From: Chloroflexota bacterium
Lineage (GTDB): Bacteria > Chloroflexota > Anaerolineae > Anaerolineales > Villigracilaceae
Direction of reading: 5' to 3'
Assembly: GCA_024224815.1 (NCBI GenBank)
Contig: JAAENC010000128.1
Location: 62,001-126,000 of the forward strand
Length of the DNA: 64,000 nt
The position numbers and the translations under genes are program-made. Below the pieces are notes generated by a model. It saw only the letters and a program-made list of their open reading frames with translations. It was not told the DNA's origin and did not search any database. Position 1 is the stretch's first letter, and each line of letters opens with the position of its first letter. Shown in pieces: positions 32,285 to 40,464 of this stretch.

Positions 32285-33736
32285 ATGGCTGATTTCTTTT
32301 CTCGTTCTAAAAAAATACATTTAGGGAATGTTGAGCAACGCGTGATCTTATTTTTGGGTGATTTATTAGCTTCGGTTATCGCGTTGGCGCTCTCACTTTA
32401 TATTTGGCGAGAGTATTCATGGCGAGCTCTACTTGCGACTGGAATCACAGAAAAAAGAGCTGAGCGAATTTTTAGTATTGATATTCAAGTTTGGGTTTAT
32501 CTCTTACCTTTGATCTGGCTTTTGCTTCTGATAGAAATTTACGAACCTATTATTGCAGCAAATAGAAAGAAGACACAGCGCGGTATTTTGATTGCAGCAG
32601 TGATTGGTTTTCTTGGCTATGCTCTCCTTTTTACTTTAGTGAGAAACCCGACATCTTCATTGCCTCGTGTTGTAATAGGGGTATTTTTGGTCTTTGCCGC
32701 ATTATTAACCTGGCTTTGGCGTTCTCTTTTCATTCAGCTTTACACAGCTCAAGGATTGGCGCGTCGCGTATTAATCGTGGGTGCAGGTAAAGCGGGAGGT
32801 ACCTTAGCCAAAGCTTATGAAGAACTTGTCCCGAAGCCTTTTCATTTGCTTGGATATACAGATGATGACCCCGACAAAATCGGCTCTAAGGTAGAAGGTT
32901 ATCGTGTTTTAGGCAGTAACAAAGATTTAATTAAGATTATTGAAGAACAGAATATAAGCGATATTGTTGTTGCGATTACAGGCTCGATGATGGGGAGTAC
33001 TTTTCAGACTATTTTGGATATTCAGGAAGGTGGCATTTTTGTAACAAGAATGCCAACTATGTTTGAAGAAATTACAGGACGAGTGCCAATTCATCATCTT
33101 GAAACAGATTGGCTTATTCGCTCTTTTGTTGATGAAACACGCGTAAGCGCTTTTTATGAACTTGGAAAAAGAATTATAGATTTACTTGGCAGTGTAGTTG
33201 GTATCATCATATTTTTGCTAACCTTACCTTTTGTCAGCTTGGCCGTTGCGCTTGAAACAGGATTACCTATCTTTTATGGACAAGAACGTCTGGGTAAAGG
33301 CGGAAAAAAGTTTATGTTATATAAATATCGCACAATGATCAAAGATGCTGAGCCGGATGGCGAAGCTCGTCCAGCGAAAGTAGATGACCCTCGTATTACT
33401 CGCGTCGGAAGTATCTTGCGAAAAACCCGCCTTGATGAATTCCCTCAGTTTCTCAATGTTCTCCGCGGAGAGATGAGCCTTGTCGGGCCACGCGCAGAGC
33501 GTGAGCAATTGGTCGAAAAATTCCAAAAGAAAATCCCCTTTTATCGAGCGCGTTTGCTTGTTAAGCCTGGCATCAGCGGGTGGGCGCAAATTACACAAGG
33601 CTACACATCATCTACTTTTGATACAAGTATCAAATTAGAATATGATCTTTACTATATTAAACATCGCACTGCGGGTATGGATATGACTATTCTGCTTCGT
33701 ACTTTCTGGACAGTTTTCGGTTTCAAAGGACGCTAA
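32285..33736 (+). CDS. Polyprenyl-phosphate sugar-1-phosphate transferase (WbaP/PglC superfamily)
   Basis: This 483-residue protein has four or five N-terminal membrane segments (about 20-150) and a nucleotide-binding-like CoA-fold region (V-L-I-V-G-A-G-K-A-G near 163). A re-entrant hydrophobic helix (about 300-325) leads to the bacterial sugar transferase domain (about 335-480) with Y-K-Y-R-T-M, D-P-R-I-T-R-V-G-x-x-L-R-K, D-E-F-P-Q-F-L-N-V-L-R-G-E-M-S-L-V-G-P-R and K-P-G-I-S-G-W-A-Q. It starts polysaccharide repeat-unit synthesis by moving sugar-1-phosphate from a UDP-sugar to undecaprenyl phosphate. It is tightly packed between the glycosyltransferase and the epimerase gene, with no gap on the right. 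Confidence 0.93.
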   Translation: MADFFSRSKKIHLGNVEQRVILFLGDLLASVIALALSLYIWREYSWRALLATGITEKRAERIFSIDIQVWVYLLPLIWLLLLIEIYEPIIAANRKKTQRGILIAAVIGFLGYALLFTLVRNPTSSLPRVVIGVFLVFAALLTWLWRSLFIQLYTAQGLARRVLIVGAGKAGGTLAKAYEELVPKPFHLLGYTDDDPDKIGSKVEGYRVLGSNKDLIKIIEEQNISDIVVAITGSMMGSTFQTILDIQEGGIFVTRMPTMFEEITGRVPIHHLETDWLIRSFVDETRVSAFYELGKRIIDLLGSVVGIIIFLLTLPFVSLAVALETGLPIFYGQERLGKGGKKFMLYKYRTMIKDAEPDGEARPAKVDDPRITRVGSILRKTRLDEFPQFLNVLRGEMSLVGPRAEREQLVEKFQKKIPFYRARLLVKPGISGWAQITQGYTSSTFDTSIKLEYDLYYIKHRTAGMDMTILLRTFWTVFGFKGR

Positions 33737-34666
33737 ATGACAAATTCACTTATTACCGGTGGTGCGGGATTTATCGGCTCACATATCGTTCGCGCCTTAT
33801 TAGAGCGTGGTGATAAAGTTCGCATTCTCGATAATTTTTCAACAGGAAAAAGAGAAAATATCGCCGATTTGGATGTGGAGCTCATCGAAGGCGATATCCG
33901 TGACCCCGAAACTCTCGCCGCCTCGCTCGTGGACGTGGACTTGGTCTTTCACCAAGCGGCTTTTGTTTCTGTGCCTCAATCTATGGATGTGCCAAATGCT
34001 TGTTTGGACGTAAATGTCAATGGGACAGGGATGCTTTTCGAAGCGGCGCAGAAAGCAGGTGTCCAACGAGTAGTATTTGCGAGTAGCGCAGCTGTTTACG
34101 GCGAAGCGGATGCCTTCCCCCTAACAGAAGAAGTCCCCCCCGAACCTAATCTCTCTCCTTACGCCGCATCCAAACGAGTGGATGAAATCTACGCCCAACT
34201 CTTTACTCAATCTTTCGGTTTGGATGTGACCGCTCTCCGTTATTTTAATGTCTATGGCCCTCGCCAAGCCCCTGATTCTCAATATGCCGCTGCCGTGCCG
34301 ATTTTCATCAATCGCATGATGAATAATCAAGTTGTCACCATTCACGGAGATGGTGGCCAAACCCGTGACCTGATCTACGTTGGAGATGTAGTTCGCGCCA
34401 ATTTGATGGCGACATCCAGCCCAGAAGCTGCTGGTGGAATTTTCAATATCTGCACAGGACGTGAAACGAGTATTTTAAATTTAGTTGAAAGCCTTGCCGA
34501 AATTTTCCCTGAAGCCCCAGAACCTGTTTTCGGTCCCGCCCGTGCTGGCGATATTTATCGTTCAGTAGGCAGTGCAAATAAAGCAAAAGAAACCTTCGGC
34601 TTTGAAGTAAAAACAGCCCTTTTCGATGGGATGCGCTTGACAGCTGAGTGGATGAAGAATAAATGA
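33737..34666 (+). CDS. NAD-dependent nucleotide-sugar epimerase/dehydratase (GalE-like)
   Basis: This 309-residue short-chain dehydrogenase has a Rossmann G-G-A-G-F-I-G-S-H at 8-16, an acidic residue binding the NAD ribose (I-L-D-N-F-S), a catalytic S-S-A-A-V-Y-G near 115 and Y-A-A-S-K near 141. Extended-SDR motifs such as R-Y-F-N-V-Y-G-P-R-Q and R-D-x-I-Y-V-G-D-V follow. It most resembles UDP-glucose/UDP-GlcNAc 4-epimerases. The exact sugar cannot be told. The start codon directly follows the stop of the sugar-phosphate transferase gene, so the genes are coupled and it probably supplies an activated sugar for that pathway. Confidence 0.9.
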   Translation: MTNSLITGGAGFIGSHIVRALLERGDKVRILDNFSTGKRENIADLDVELIEGDIRDPETLAASLVDVDLVFHQAAFVSVPQSMDVPNACLDVNVNGTGMLFEAAQKAGVQRVVFASSAAVYGEADAFPLTEEVPPEPNLSPYAASKRVDEIYAQLFTQSFGLDVTALRYFNVYGPRQAPDSQYAAAVPIFINRMMNNQVVTIHGDGGQTRDLIYVGDVVRANLMATSSPEAAGGIFNICTGRETSILNLVESLAEIFPEAPEPVFGPARAGDIYRSVGSANKAKETFGFEVKTALFDGMRLTAEWMKNK

Positions 34667-34669
34667 AAC

Positions 34670-34735
34670 GTGACAAGTGACAAGTGAAAGACTAATCCTG
34701 ATACCCAAAACTCACTCATCACTTCTCACTTATCA
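34670..34735. repeat. Inverted GTGACAAGTGACAAGTGA repeat
   Basis: GTGACAAGTGACAAGTGA (34670-34687) is partly mirrored by CTCACTCATCACTTCTCACT (34711-34730) plus TATCA. A related GACAAGTGACAAGTGATG occurs at 39673-39690. It is non-coding, although the 34677 GTG lies in frame with the next gene. Confidence 0.65.
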
Positions 34736-34754
34736 AATTTGGAGTACCCTTTTT

Positions 34755-36611
34755 TTGACAAAACCCTCCCTTAAACCCCGCAACCGCTATGTCCTCATCG
34801 GCGACCTGCTCGTGATCGTGATCTCGGTCATGGGCAGTTTTGCGTTGCGACTGGATTCGGGGCAACTGCCTCATTATTTCCCAGCTATTGCGATGATGGC
34901 AACCGTTGCCCTCGCTATAAAGACCCCAATCTACTATTTCTTCGGTCTCTATCGCCGCATGTGGATTTACGCCAGTATCAACGAATTGAAATTAATCGCA
35001 TCTGCCGTGACTACAGCTTCGGTTGCGACTTCGGGCGTGATGTTGCTTTTACTCAGCACTGAAATCGTCCGCCCGGGGATGCCCCGCTCAGCGCTCGGCA
35101 TTGATTGGCTGCTTTCACTGGTGTTAATTGGCGCATCTCGTTTTGCCTTGCGTATTCTCGCAGAACAAGGTTCTACGCCCAACGGCGATGCTCACAAAGC
35201 GCTCATTATCGGCGCTGGGGATGCAGGCGCCCTTGTTGTTCGTGAAATGCAGCGTACGGATAAAATCTCTTACTTGCCGATTGGCTTTCTCGATGATGAT
35301 GAAGCCAAGCAAAAACAGGAAATTTACGGCGTGCCCATCATCGGCAAGCTCGATGATCTTGAGCGTGTACTCGAAAACCATCAGGTCGACGAAGTGATTT
35401 TCGCTATTCCCTCTTTGCCCGGTAAATTTGTGCGTGATGCCGCAGATACTTGTAGAAAGGCAGATGTCCCTTTCCGTACGATGCCTGGAATTTATGAATT
35501 GCTCGGCGGGAAAATAAATGTTAGCCGCCTTCGCAATGTTGATATTACCGATTTGCTTCGCCGTCAGCCTGCGCGCACGAACGAAAAGCTGCTAGGCGCA
35601 TCCTTAAAGGGGAAACGTGTTCTCGTCACAGGTGCAGGCGGCTCAATAGGCAGTGAACTTTGTAGGCAAATCTCCCGCTGGAAAGCCGAAGAAGTGATTT
35701 TGCTCGGTCATGGCGAAAATAGTATCTACGAAGCCCTGATGGAGTTGCAAGAAGATTATCCCACGGTCAAATTTACGCCTGTTATTGCCGATATTCGTCA
35801 TGCCGACCGTCTTGAACGCATTTTTGCCAAATATCGCCCGCAGATTATTTTCCATGCGGCTGCGCATAAACATGTCCCACTGATGGAAGCACGCACAAAT
35901 ATTGAAGAAGCGATTACCAACAATGTTTTGGGCACGCAGCATCTCGTGGATGCTGCGCTCGAAGCTGATATTGAGCGTTTGGTCATGATTTCTACTGATA
36001 AAGCTGTTAGTCCATCGAATGTTTATGGCGCAACCAAGCGTCTCGCCGAGATGCTGGTTTTGGATGCTGCCAAGCAAAAATCACGGGCGTTTACCGTCGT
36101 CCGTTTCGGGAATGTGCTCGGCAGTCGAGGCAGCATTATCCCGCGTTTTAAGCGCCAAATCGCCCTCGGCGGTCCTGTCACCATCACGCATCCCGATATG
36201 GAACGGTTTTTTATGACCATCCCCGAAGCCGTCCATCTTGTTTTGCAGGCCGCCACGATGGGACAAGGCGGCGAAACTTTCGTGCTCAATATGGGCGAGC
36301 CTGTCCGGATTTTGGATTTGGCGAAAGACCTAATTCGCTTGTCTGGGCTAGAGCCTGACGAAGATATCGAGATCGAAATCACGGGTATCCGCCCGGGCGA
36401 AAAACTGACCGAAATTTTATGGGAAGAAGACACGACCTATGACCAAACCGAGCACCCCGATATTTTTGAGTTGGATGGGGATGAAAAGCTCGGCAACGCC
36501 CCCCTCCTTGAGCTTGTTCGGCGCTTGGATACATTCTCTCAGCAAGGCGCAGCGGATGCGATTGTGAGCGCCCTCGATGAAAATGTGCCGGGCGCCAAAA
36601 TTAATGCCTGA
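34755..36611 (+). CDS. CapD/FlaA1-type membrane nucleotide-sugar dehydratase/epimerase
   Basis: This encodes about 618 residues with four N-terminal membrane helices (about 12-125), a first Rossmann-like domain (I-I-G-A-G-D-A-G near 154) and a second SDR domain (V-T-G-A-G-G-S-I-G-S near 293, F-H-A-A-A-H-K-H-V-P-L-M near 372, S-T-D-K-A-V-S-P-S-N near 415, Y-G-A-T-K-R). It belongs to the group that makes UDP-sugars for capsule, EPS or glycan synthesis. Most 4,6-dehydratases of this group have Met in place of the SDR Tyr (M-G-x-x-K); here Tyr is kept. The frame is open to a GTG at 34677, but that part is a repeat; TTG at 34755 has GGAG ten bases upstream and gives a normal N terminus. Confidence 0.88.
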   Translation: MTKPSLKPRNRYVLIGDLLVIVISVMGSFALRLDSGQLPHYFPAIAMMATVALAIKTPIYYFFGLYRRMWIYASINELKLIASAVTTASVATSGVMLLLLSTEIVRPGMPRSALGIDWLLSLVLIGASRFALRILAEQGSTPNGDAHKALIIGAGDAGALVVREMQRTDKISYLPIGFLDDDEAKQKQEIYGVPIIGKLDDLERVLENHQVDEVIFAIPSLPGKFVRDAADTCRKADVPFRTMPGIYELLGGKINVSRLRNVDITDLLRRQPARTNEKLLGASLKGKRVLVTGAGGSIGSELCRQISRWKAEEVILLGHGENSIYEALMELQEDYPTVKFTPVIADIRHADRLERIFAKYRPQIIFHAAAHKHVPLMEARTNIEEAITNNVLGTQHLVDAALEADIERLVMISTDKAVSPSNVYGATKRLAEMLVLDAAKQKSRAFTVVRFGNVLGSRGSIIPRFKRQIALGGPVTITHPDMERFFMTIPEAVHLVLQAATMGQGGETFVLNMGEPVRILDLAKDLIRLSGLEPDEDIEIEITGIRPGEKLTEILWEEDTTYDQTEHPDIFELDGDEKLGNAPLLELVRRLDTFSQQGAADAIVSALDENVPGAKINA

Positions 36612-36617
36612 CCCCGA

Positions 36618-36823
36618 GCAGTGCGTTGCATCCCGCTTTTTGATGCGATGCACTGCGGATTGATCTTGTTAACCCATCTGCAACGCACCTTATCAGGTGC
36701 AATGCAGATTTGCATTTTTGCGTACGGGCGACCCTTTGTGATTTTCAGGTAAACTTACTCTTTTTACGAGTTTTCTCTATTTACTGTTCTTTTTCTGCTA
36801 TTATCCTAGCGGGTCGCCCCTAC
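36618..36823. repeat. Compound intergenic palindromes (REP-like)
   Basis: The 240-bp gap holds three nested inverted repeats. GCAGTGCGTTGCATC (36618-36632) pairs with 36642-36656. ATCTGCAACGCACCT (36676-36690) pairs with AGGTGCAATGCAGAT (36695-36709). The wider pair is GTACGGGCGACCC (36722-36734) with GGGTCGCCCCTAC (36811-36823). No gene is seen here. Confidence 0.75.
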
Positions 36824-36851
36824 ATTTAGCCTTCTAACCTTAAACTATCTT

Positions 36852-37823
36852 ATGACCGAATTTATCACCTCTCAAAAGAAACCCCTCCGCTACACCGCCC
36901 CGCATATCTTACAAACTGATGCATGGGGCGAGTTGAAATCTGCCTTTGGCTGGTATGCCGTTCGGGCGGAAGTGGGGCCTGTTAGTGTGCAAATTCTCTT
37001 TCGCAAACTTCCGCTTGGCTTGACGATTGCCTACATCCCGAAACCGCCTATGAGTCTTTTTCGAAGGAATGTAAAACTCGGCGAAGAAGTGGACAGGATT
37101 TGCAAGAAAAACAGAGCCATCTTCCTGAAAGTTGAACCCGACGAATGGGAAGCCGCTGACCAGCAATATGCGCTCGATGGCTGGCGGATCGGTGATCCCA
37201 TCCAGCCGCCGCGCACAATTGTGATCGATTTGCGTGGGGAAGATGATGAGATTCTGGCTCGGATGAAGCAAAAAACCCGTTATAACGTCCGCTTATCGGG
37301 GCGGAAGGGTGTCAGCGTTCGAGCTTGGGATGATATAGATGCTTTTTATGAAATGATCCTGACTACAGGCGGGCGGGACGGATTTGGCGTCCACACAAAA
37401 GAATATTATGAGCGAGCATATAAGCTCTTTGTCCCGAGCGGAGCGGCGGAGCTTCTCGTCGCAGAATTTGAAGGTAAAGCCCTCGCCGCCGTGATGGTTT
37501 TCATCAGCGGAAATCGGGCCTGGTATATGTACGGCGCATCGAATAATCAGGAGCGCAATAAAATGCCGACCTATCTCATCCAATGGGAAGCGATGCGCTG
37601 GGCAAAAGAACGTGGCGCAGAACTTTATGACCTATACGGCGTTCCCGACCACGACGAAGAACATCTCGAAAAACACTTTACGGGCACGCAGCGTAACGAA
37701 GGTTTGTGGGGTGTTTACCGCTTCAAACGTGGATTCGGTGGTGAAGTCAAACGCGCGGCGCAGGCGCTAGATCGGGTTTATAAGCCGCTTTTGTATGCGG
37801 TTTATAGAACGGTGAAGAAGTAA
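36852..37823 (+). CDS. FemAB-like peptidoglycan-bridge aminoacyltransferase, paralogue 1
   Basis: This 323-residue protein has two GNAT-like halves typical of the FemABX family. It opens with H-I-L-Q-T-D-A-W-G-E-L-K, then K-P-P-M-S near 60, a central M-K-Q-K-T-R-Y-N-V-R-L-S-G-R-K-G near 138-153, and K-M-P-T-Y-L-I-Q-W-E-A-M-R-W-A near 237-251, ending F-K-R-G-F-G-G-E. Fem proteins use aminoacyl-tRNA to add residues to lipid II or muropeptides; related proteins modify other amines. The gene at 38505 is a paralogue. No good Shine-Dalgarno sequence is seen, and the preceding region is repeat-rich. A wall-modification role fits its place after the surface-polysaccharide genes. Confidence 0.87.
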   Translation: MTEFITSQKKPLRYTAPHILQTDAWGELKSAFGWYAVRAEVGPVSVQILFRKLPLGLTIAYIPKPPMSLFRRNVKLGEEVDRICKKNRAIFLKVEPDEWEAADQQYALDGWRIGDPIQPPRTIVIDLRGEDDEILARMKQKTRYNVRLSGRKGVSVRAWDDIDAFYEMILTTGGRDGFGVHTKEYYERAYKLFVPSGAAELLVAEFEGKALAAVMVFISGNRAWYMYGASNNQERNKMPTYLIQWEAMRWAKERGAELYDLYGVPDHDEEHLEKHFTGTQRNEGLWGVYRFKRGFGGEVKRAAQALDRVYKPLLYAVYRTVKK

Positions 37824-37835
37824 ATAGGCATATCA

Positions 37836-38465
37836 ATGAAAAGAGCAAGTTTTGCAGTAAAAGGTTTTAATATTCTTGGTTTTATCTGTGCTCCTGCTAC
37901 TTTAGTTTTAGCAATTTTGTGGTTTCTTCAACCTGAAAAAAACTATGAGCCCATCACTGTTGCCTTGGGTAGTTTATCTGTAATCTTTTTTGCTATTGCC
38001 CAAGTTGTCCAACGTAAATACTCATTGAATGAAAGTAAACAGAAAAGATTTGATAAACTTTCTGCAGACGAACTATTAGAGGTTATTGAGAAATCTAGTC
38101 TCAATGATTGGGATGTCAGTTTTGCTGAAGACGGGAAGTTTGCAGTATTTAAAAATAGCCCATTGCTGAGAATCGAAACAAGATATGTGGACGAATTTGT
38201 TCACAATGATGATTTTTATGAAAAATGGGCTAATAGATTTCCTGATTCTCATGCATCTTCTGCCTATTATCACGTTTACTATGGTGCCACGAGATTGAAA
38301 GAGTTTGTTTTGGTTTCTGTAGATGGCGGTAGAGCACTTCTGCCATTGCCAAAATATGCGATGGATTTAAGTGTTGAACCAGTTCGATATAAGGTTGCTT
38401 TAATTTTTGATCAATTAGGTTCATGTGACGAATATATGAAAAGAGCTGGTTTATTTGTAGAGTAG
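37836..38465 (+). CDS. Hypothetical protein with two N-terminal membrane helices
   Basis: This 209-residue protein starts with a basic segment and two hydrophobic helices (about 10-30 and 40-60). A soluble domain of about 140 residues follows, beginning with a Lys-rich helix (Y-S-L-N-E-S-K-Q-K-R-F-D-K-L) and containing several Trp/Tyr/Phe-rich strands. I recognise no family. It is A/T-richer than the FemAB genes on both sides and lies 12 bp after the first of them, splitting the two paralogues. This may indicate later insertion. The reading frame is intact. Confidence 0.65.
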   Translation: MKRASFAVKGFNILGFICAPATLVLAILWFLQPEKNYEPITVALGSLSVIFFAIAQVVQRKYSLNESKQKRFDKLSADELLEVIEKSSLNDWDVSFAEDGKFAVFKNSPLLRIETRYVDEFVHNDDFYEKWANRFPDSHASSAYYHVYYGATRLKEFVLVSVDGGRALLPLPKYAMDLSVEPVRYKVALIFDQLGSCDEYMKRAGLFVE

Positions 38466-38504
38466 TCTGGGGAGCGTTGCTAATATGTAGTGCGGATATT
38501 TTTT

Positions 38505-39695
38505 ATGAAACCTTATACTGATTCCAACTGGAATACCCTAATTACCCAACTCCCCAACCCCCATTTCCTTCAAACGACAGAATGGGCGCAGGTCAAAGCC
38601 AAATATAGCTGGGAGCCAATGCCTTTTGTTTGGTATGAAGGCAATGACATTGTTGCTGCTGCGATGATACTAAAGCGAGCACTTCCCATTCGTGGATTTT
38701 CTGCGCGGTTGAGTGTGCTTTATGCGCCGAAGGGTCCGCTCATGGATTGGGAGAATGAATCTCTACGTGAGCGAGTGCTTGGTGATTTTCAGGTTTTTGC
38801 GAAAAAGCAGGGAGCGATTTTTTTGAAACTTGATCCTGATGTGGTCTTGGGGAGGGGGATACCTGAAAAAGAAGATGAATTTGCGAGGCGGGCTTCAGCC
38901 CAACGAAGCAATCTCATTGAAGAGGAGACTGCTTCGTCGCAAGAGCATGCTCCTCGCAGAATCAAGTCTGTGGGGGAGAAGTGGCAAGAATCCCTTTCCA
39001 AACGTGGCTGGCGCTATTCGGATGACCAAATTCAATTCCGCAACACTGTTCTCGTTGACCTGACCGAAGCCGAAGACGATATTCTGATGCGGATGAAATC
39101 GAAGACCCGCTACAATATTCGTTTGGCGGGGCGCAAGGGTGTCGCTATGCGCGTAGGCACATCCGCTGATTGGGAAATGCTCTATAAAATCTACGCCGAA
39201 ACCAGCGTTCGTGATGGCTTTGCCATTCGTGACGAGAACTATTACAAGACTGTTTGGCAAACTTTTTCCGAAAGTGAAAACCCAAGCTGTGAACCCCTAA
39301 TCGCCGAAGTCGATGGCGAACCCGTCGCCGCTATCTTTGTCTTCTATTTTGCCGAGCGAGCCTATTATGTTTATGGGATGTCCACCACAAATCACCGCAA
39401 CAAAATGCCGACCTATCTCCTCCAATGGGAAGCGATGAAACGCGCCAAAGAGCGTGGATGCGTCGCCTACGATCTTTGGGGCGCACCCGAGGTCTTCGAC
39501 GAAAGCGATTCTATGTGGGGTGTATTCCGCTTCAAGCAAGGCTTGGGCGGGGAGGTTGTCCGCACCCTCGGAGCATGGGATTATGCGCCAAATCCGCTTT
39601 GGTACGGGCTTTATACAAATATTATTCCGAGAGTTTTAGATATGATGCGTTCGAGGGGAAAGAAAAGAACGAGACAAGTGACAAGTGATGAGTGA
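38505..39695 (+). CDS. FemAB-like aminoacyltransferase, paralogue 2, with repeat-derived insertion
   Basis: This encodes about 396 residues. It aligns with the paralogue at 36852: F-L-Q-T-T-E-W-A-Q-V-K near 23, A-I-F-L-K-L-D-P-D near 107, M-K-S-K-T-R-Y-N-I-R-L-A-G-R-K-G near 195-210, K-M-P-T-Y-L-L-Q-W-E-A-M-K near 300, then F-K-Q-G-L-G-G-E. Between the D-P-D and R-G-W-R-Y-S segments it has about 40 extra residues, most of them encoded by a palindromic repeat (38882-38958). The C terminus (T-R-Q-V-T-S-D-E) is encoded by another repeat family, which also supplies the stop codon. An earlier GTG at 38490 is possible; the ATG at 38505 is chosen by alignment. Confidence 0.87.
   Translation: MKPYTDSNWNTLITQLPNPHFLQTTEWAQVKAKYSWEPMPFVWYEGNDIVAAAMILKRALPIRGFSARLSVLYAPKGPLMDWENESLRERVLGDFQVFAKKQGAIFLKLDPDVVLGRGIPEKEDEFARRASAQRSNLIEEETASSQEHAPRRIKSVGEKWQESLSKRGWRYSDDQIQFRNTVLVDLTEAEDDILMRMKSKTRYNIRLAGRKGVAMRVGTSADWEMLYKIYAETSVRDGFAIRDENYYKTVWQTFSESENPSCEPLIAEVDGEPVAAIFVFYFAERAYYVYGMSTTNHRNKMPTYLLQWEAMKRAKERGCVAYDLWGAPEVFDESDSMWGVFRFKQGLGGEVVRTLGAWDYAPNPLWYGLYTNIIPRVLDMMRSRGKKRTRQVTSDE
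38882..38958. repeat. Palindromic repeat inserted in frame within the FemAB-like gene
   Basis: Outer arms TGCGAGG (38882-38888) / CCTCGCA (38952-38958) enclose inner arms CGAAGCAATCTC (38904-38915) / GAGACTGCTTCG (38925-38936). The reverse complement of 38939-38957 is GCGAGGAGCATGCTCTTGC, which matches 57921-57939 at 18 of 19 bases. It is therefore a dispersed repeat that is translated here. Confidence 0.78.
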
Positions 39696-40450
39696 TGCGT
39701 GGGTTTCTGATGAAGCTTGATGAAAATCAACTCGGTAAATTGTGGCGACGAAAAGCTGTTTTTTACTATGGTCGTAAGAAGGGAAGAAGCTTAGGAGCAG
39801 AACTGCTTTTTCTTGGAATACTTCTTTTTGTTGTGGGAGGAGCGTCAGAGTTTAATAGAGTTGTCTTGAAGTTTTCAGCACTTTTTTATGTCATCTATTT
39901 TTTGGTTCTCATGATTCTGAATCGAAAAATAAATAGTGTAAAATCTGCCAATATTACAAAAGAAAAGTTCGCTGCACTGAGAGTTTTGTTGTTTGCTGTC
40001 CAAGATTTCGCTGTTGTGGCTGTTGTTTGGTTCACAGTTGTTGCAGCGGGAAATTCAACATTAGTCAATATGGTAGGCTGGAGTTTGCTTACTAAGAAGG
40101 GGATATTTTCTTTTGTGTTAATTATAATTGTAAGCATCTTATTTGCTTCCCTTAGAATTAAGAACATAATAAATAGAAAACCGTATGAAGATTTTAAATA
40201 TTTCCCCCAGCTTCTTGCTATATCAGCGTCAGTACCTGGTTTGACTTTATTGATTTTTGAAATAGTGCCAATAAATTCGGATTTTAATGCAAAGCTATTC
40301 GTTTCTATGGTTATGTTCTTGGGGATGGGTGTTGTTCTTATTCCTTTTTTAGTATGGGGTATATATGAAATTATAATTCTTGCTACAAGACCTTGGCCAA
40401 AGATTGAAAAAAATAAGAGCGATTTTCTAATCAGTTTTGACGATATGTAA
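39695..40450 (+). CDS. Hypothetical membrane protein
   Basis: This 251-residue protein has six hydrophobic segments (near 32-50, 57-75, 98-118, 133-150, 172-190 and 198-225), a basic N-terminal stretch (R-R-K-A-V-F-Y-Y-G-R-K-K-G-R) and a charged C terminus. No family is recognised. The ATG at 39695 overlaps the upstream stop codon by one base (TGATG), which suggests coupling; an ATG at 39710 is an alternative start. The first codons fall in a dispersed repeat. Like the gene at 37836 it is A/T-rich compared with the FemAB and desulfhydrase genes around it. Confidence 0.65.
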   Translation: MRGFLMKLDENQLGKLWRRKAVFYYGRKKGRSLGAELLFLGILLFVVGGASEFNRVVLKFSALFYVIYFLVLMILNRKINSVKSANITKEKFAALRVLLFAVQDFAVVAVVWFTVVAAGNSTLVNMVGWSLLTKKGIFSFVLIIIVSILFASLRIKNIINRKPYEDFKYFPQLLAISASVPGLTLLIFEIVPINSDFNAKLFVSMVMFLGMGVVLIPFLVWGIYEIIILATRPWPKIEKNKSDFLISFDDM

Positions 40451-40464
40451 CAAGGAGCACCTTA

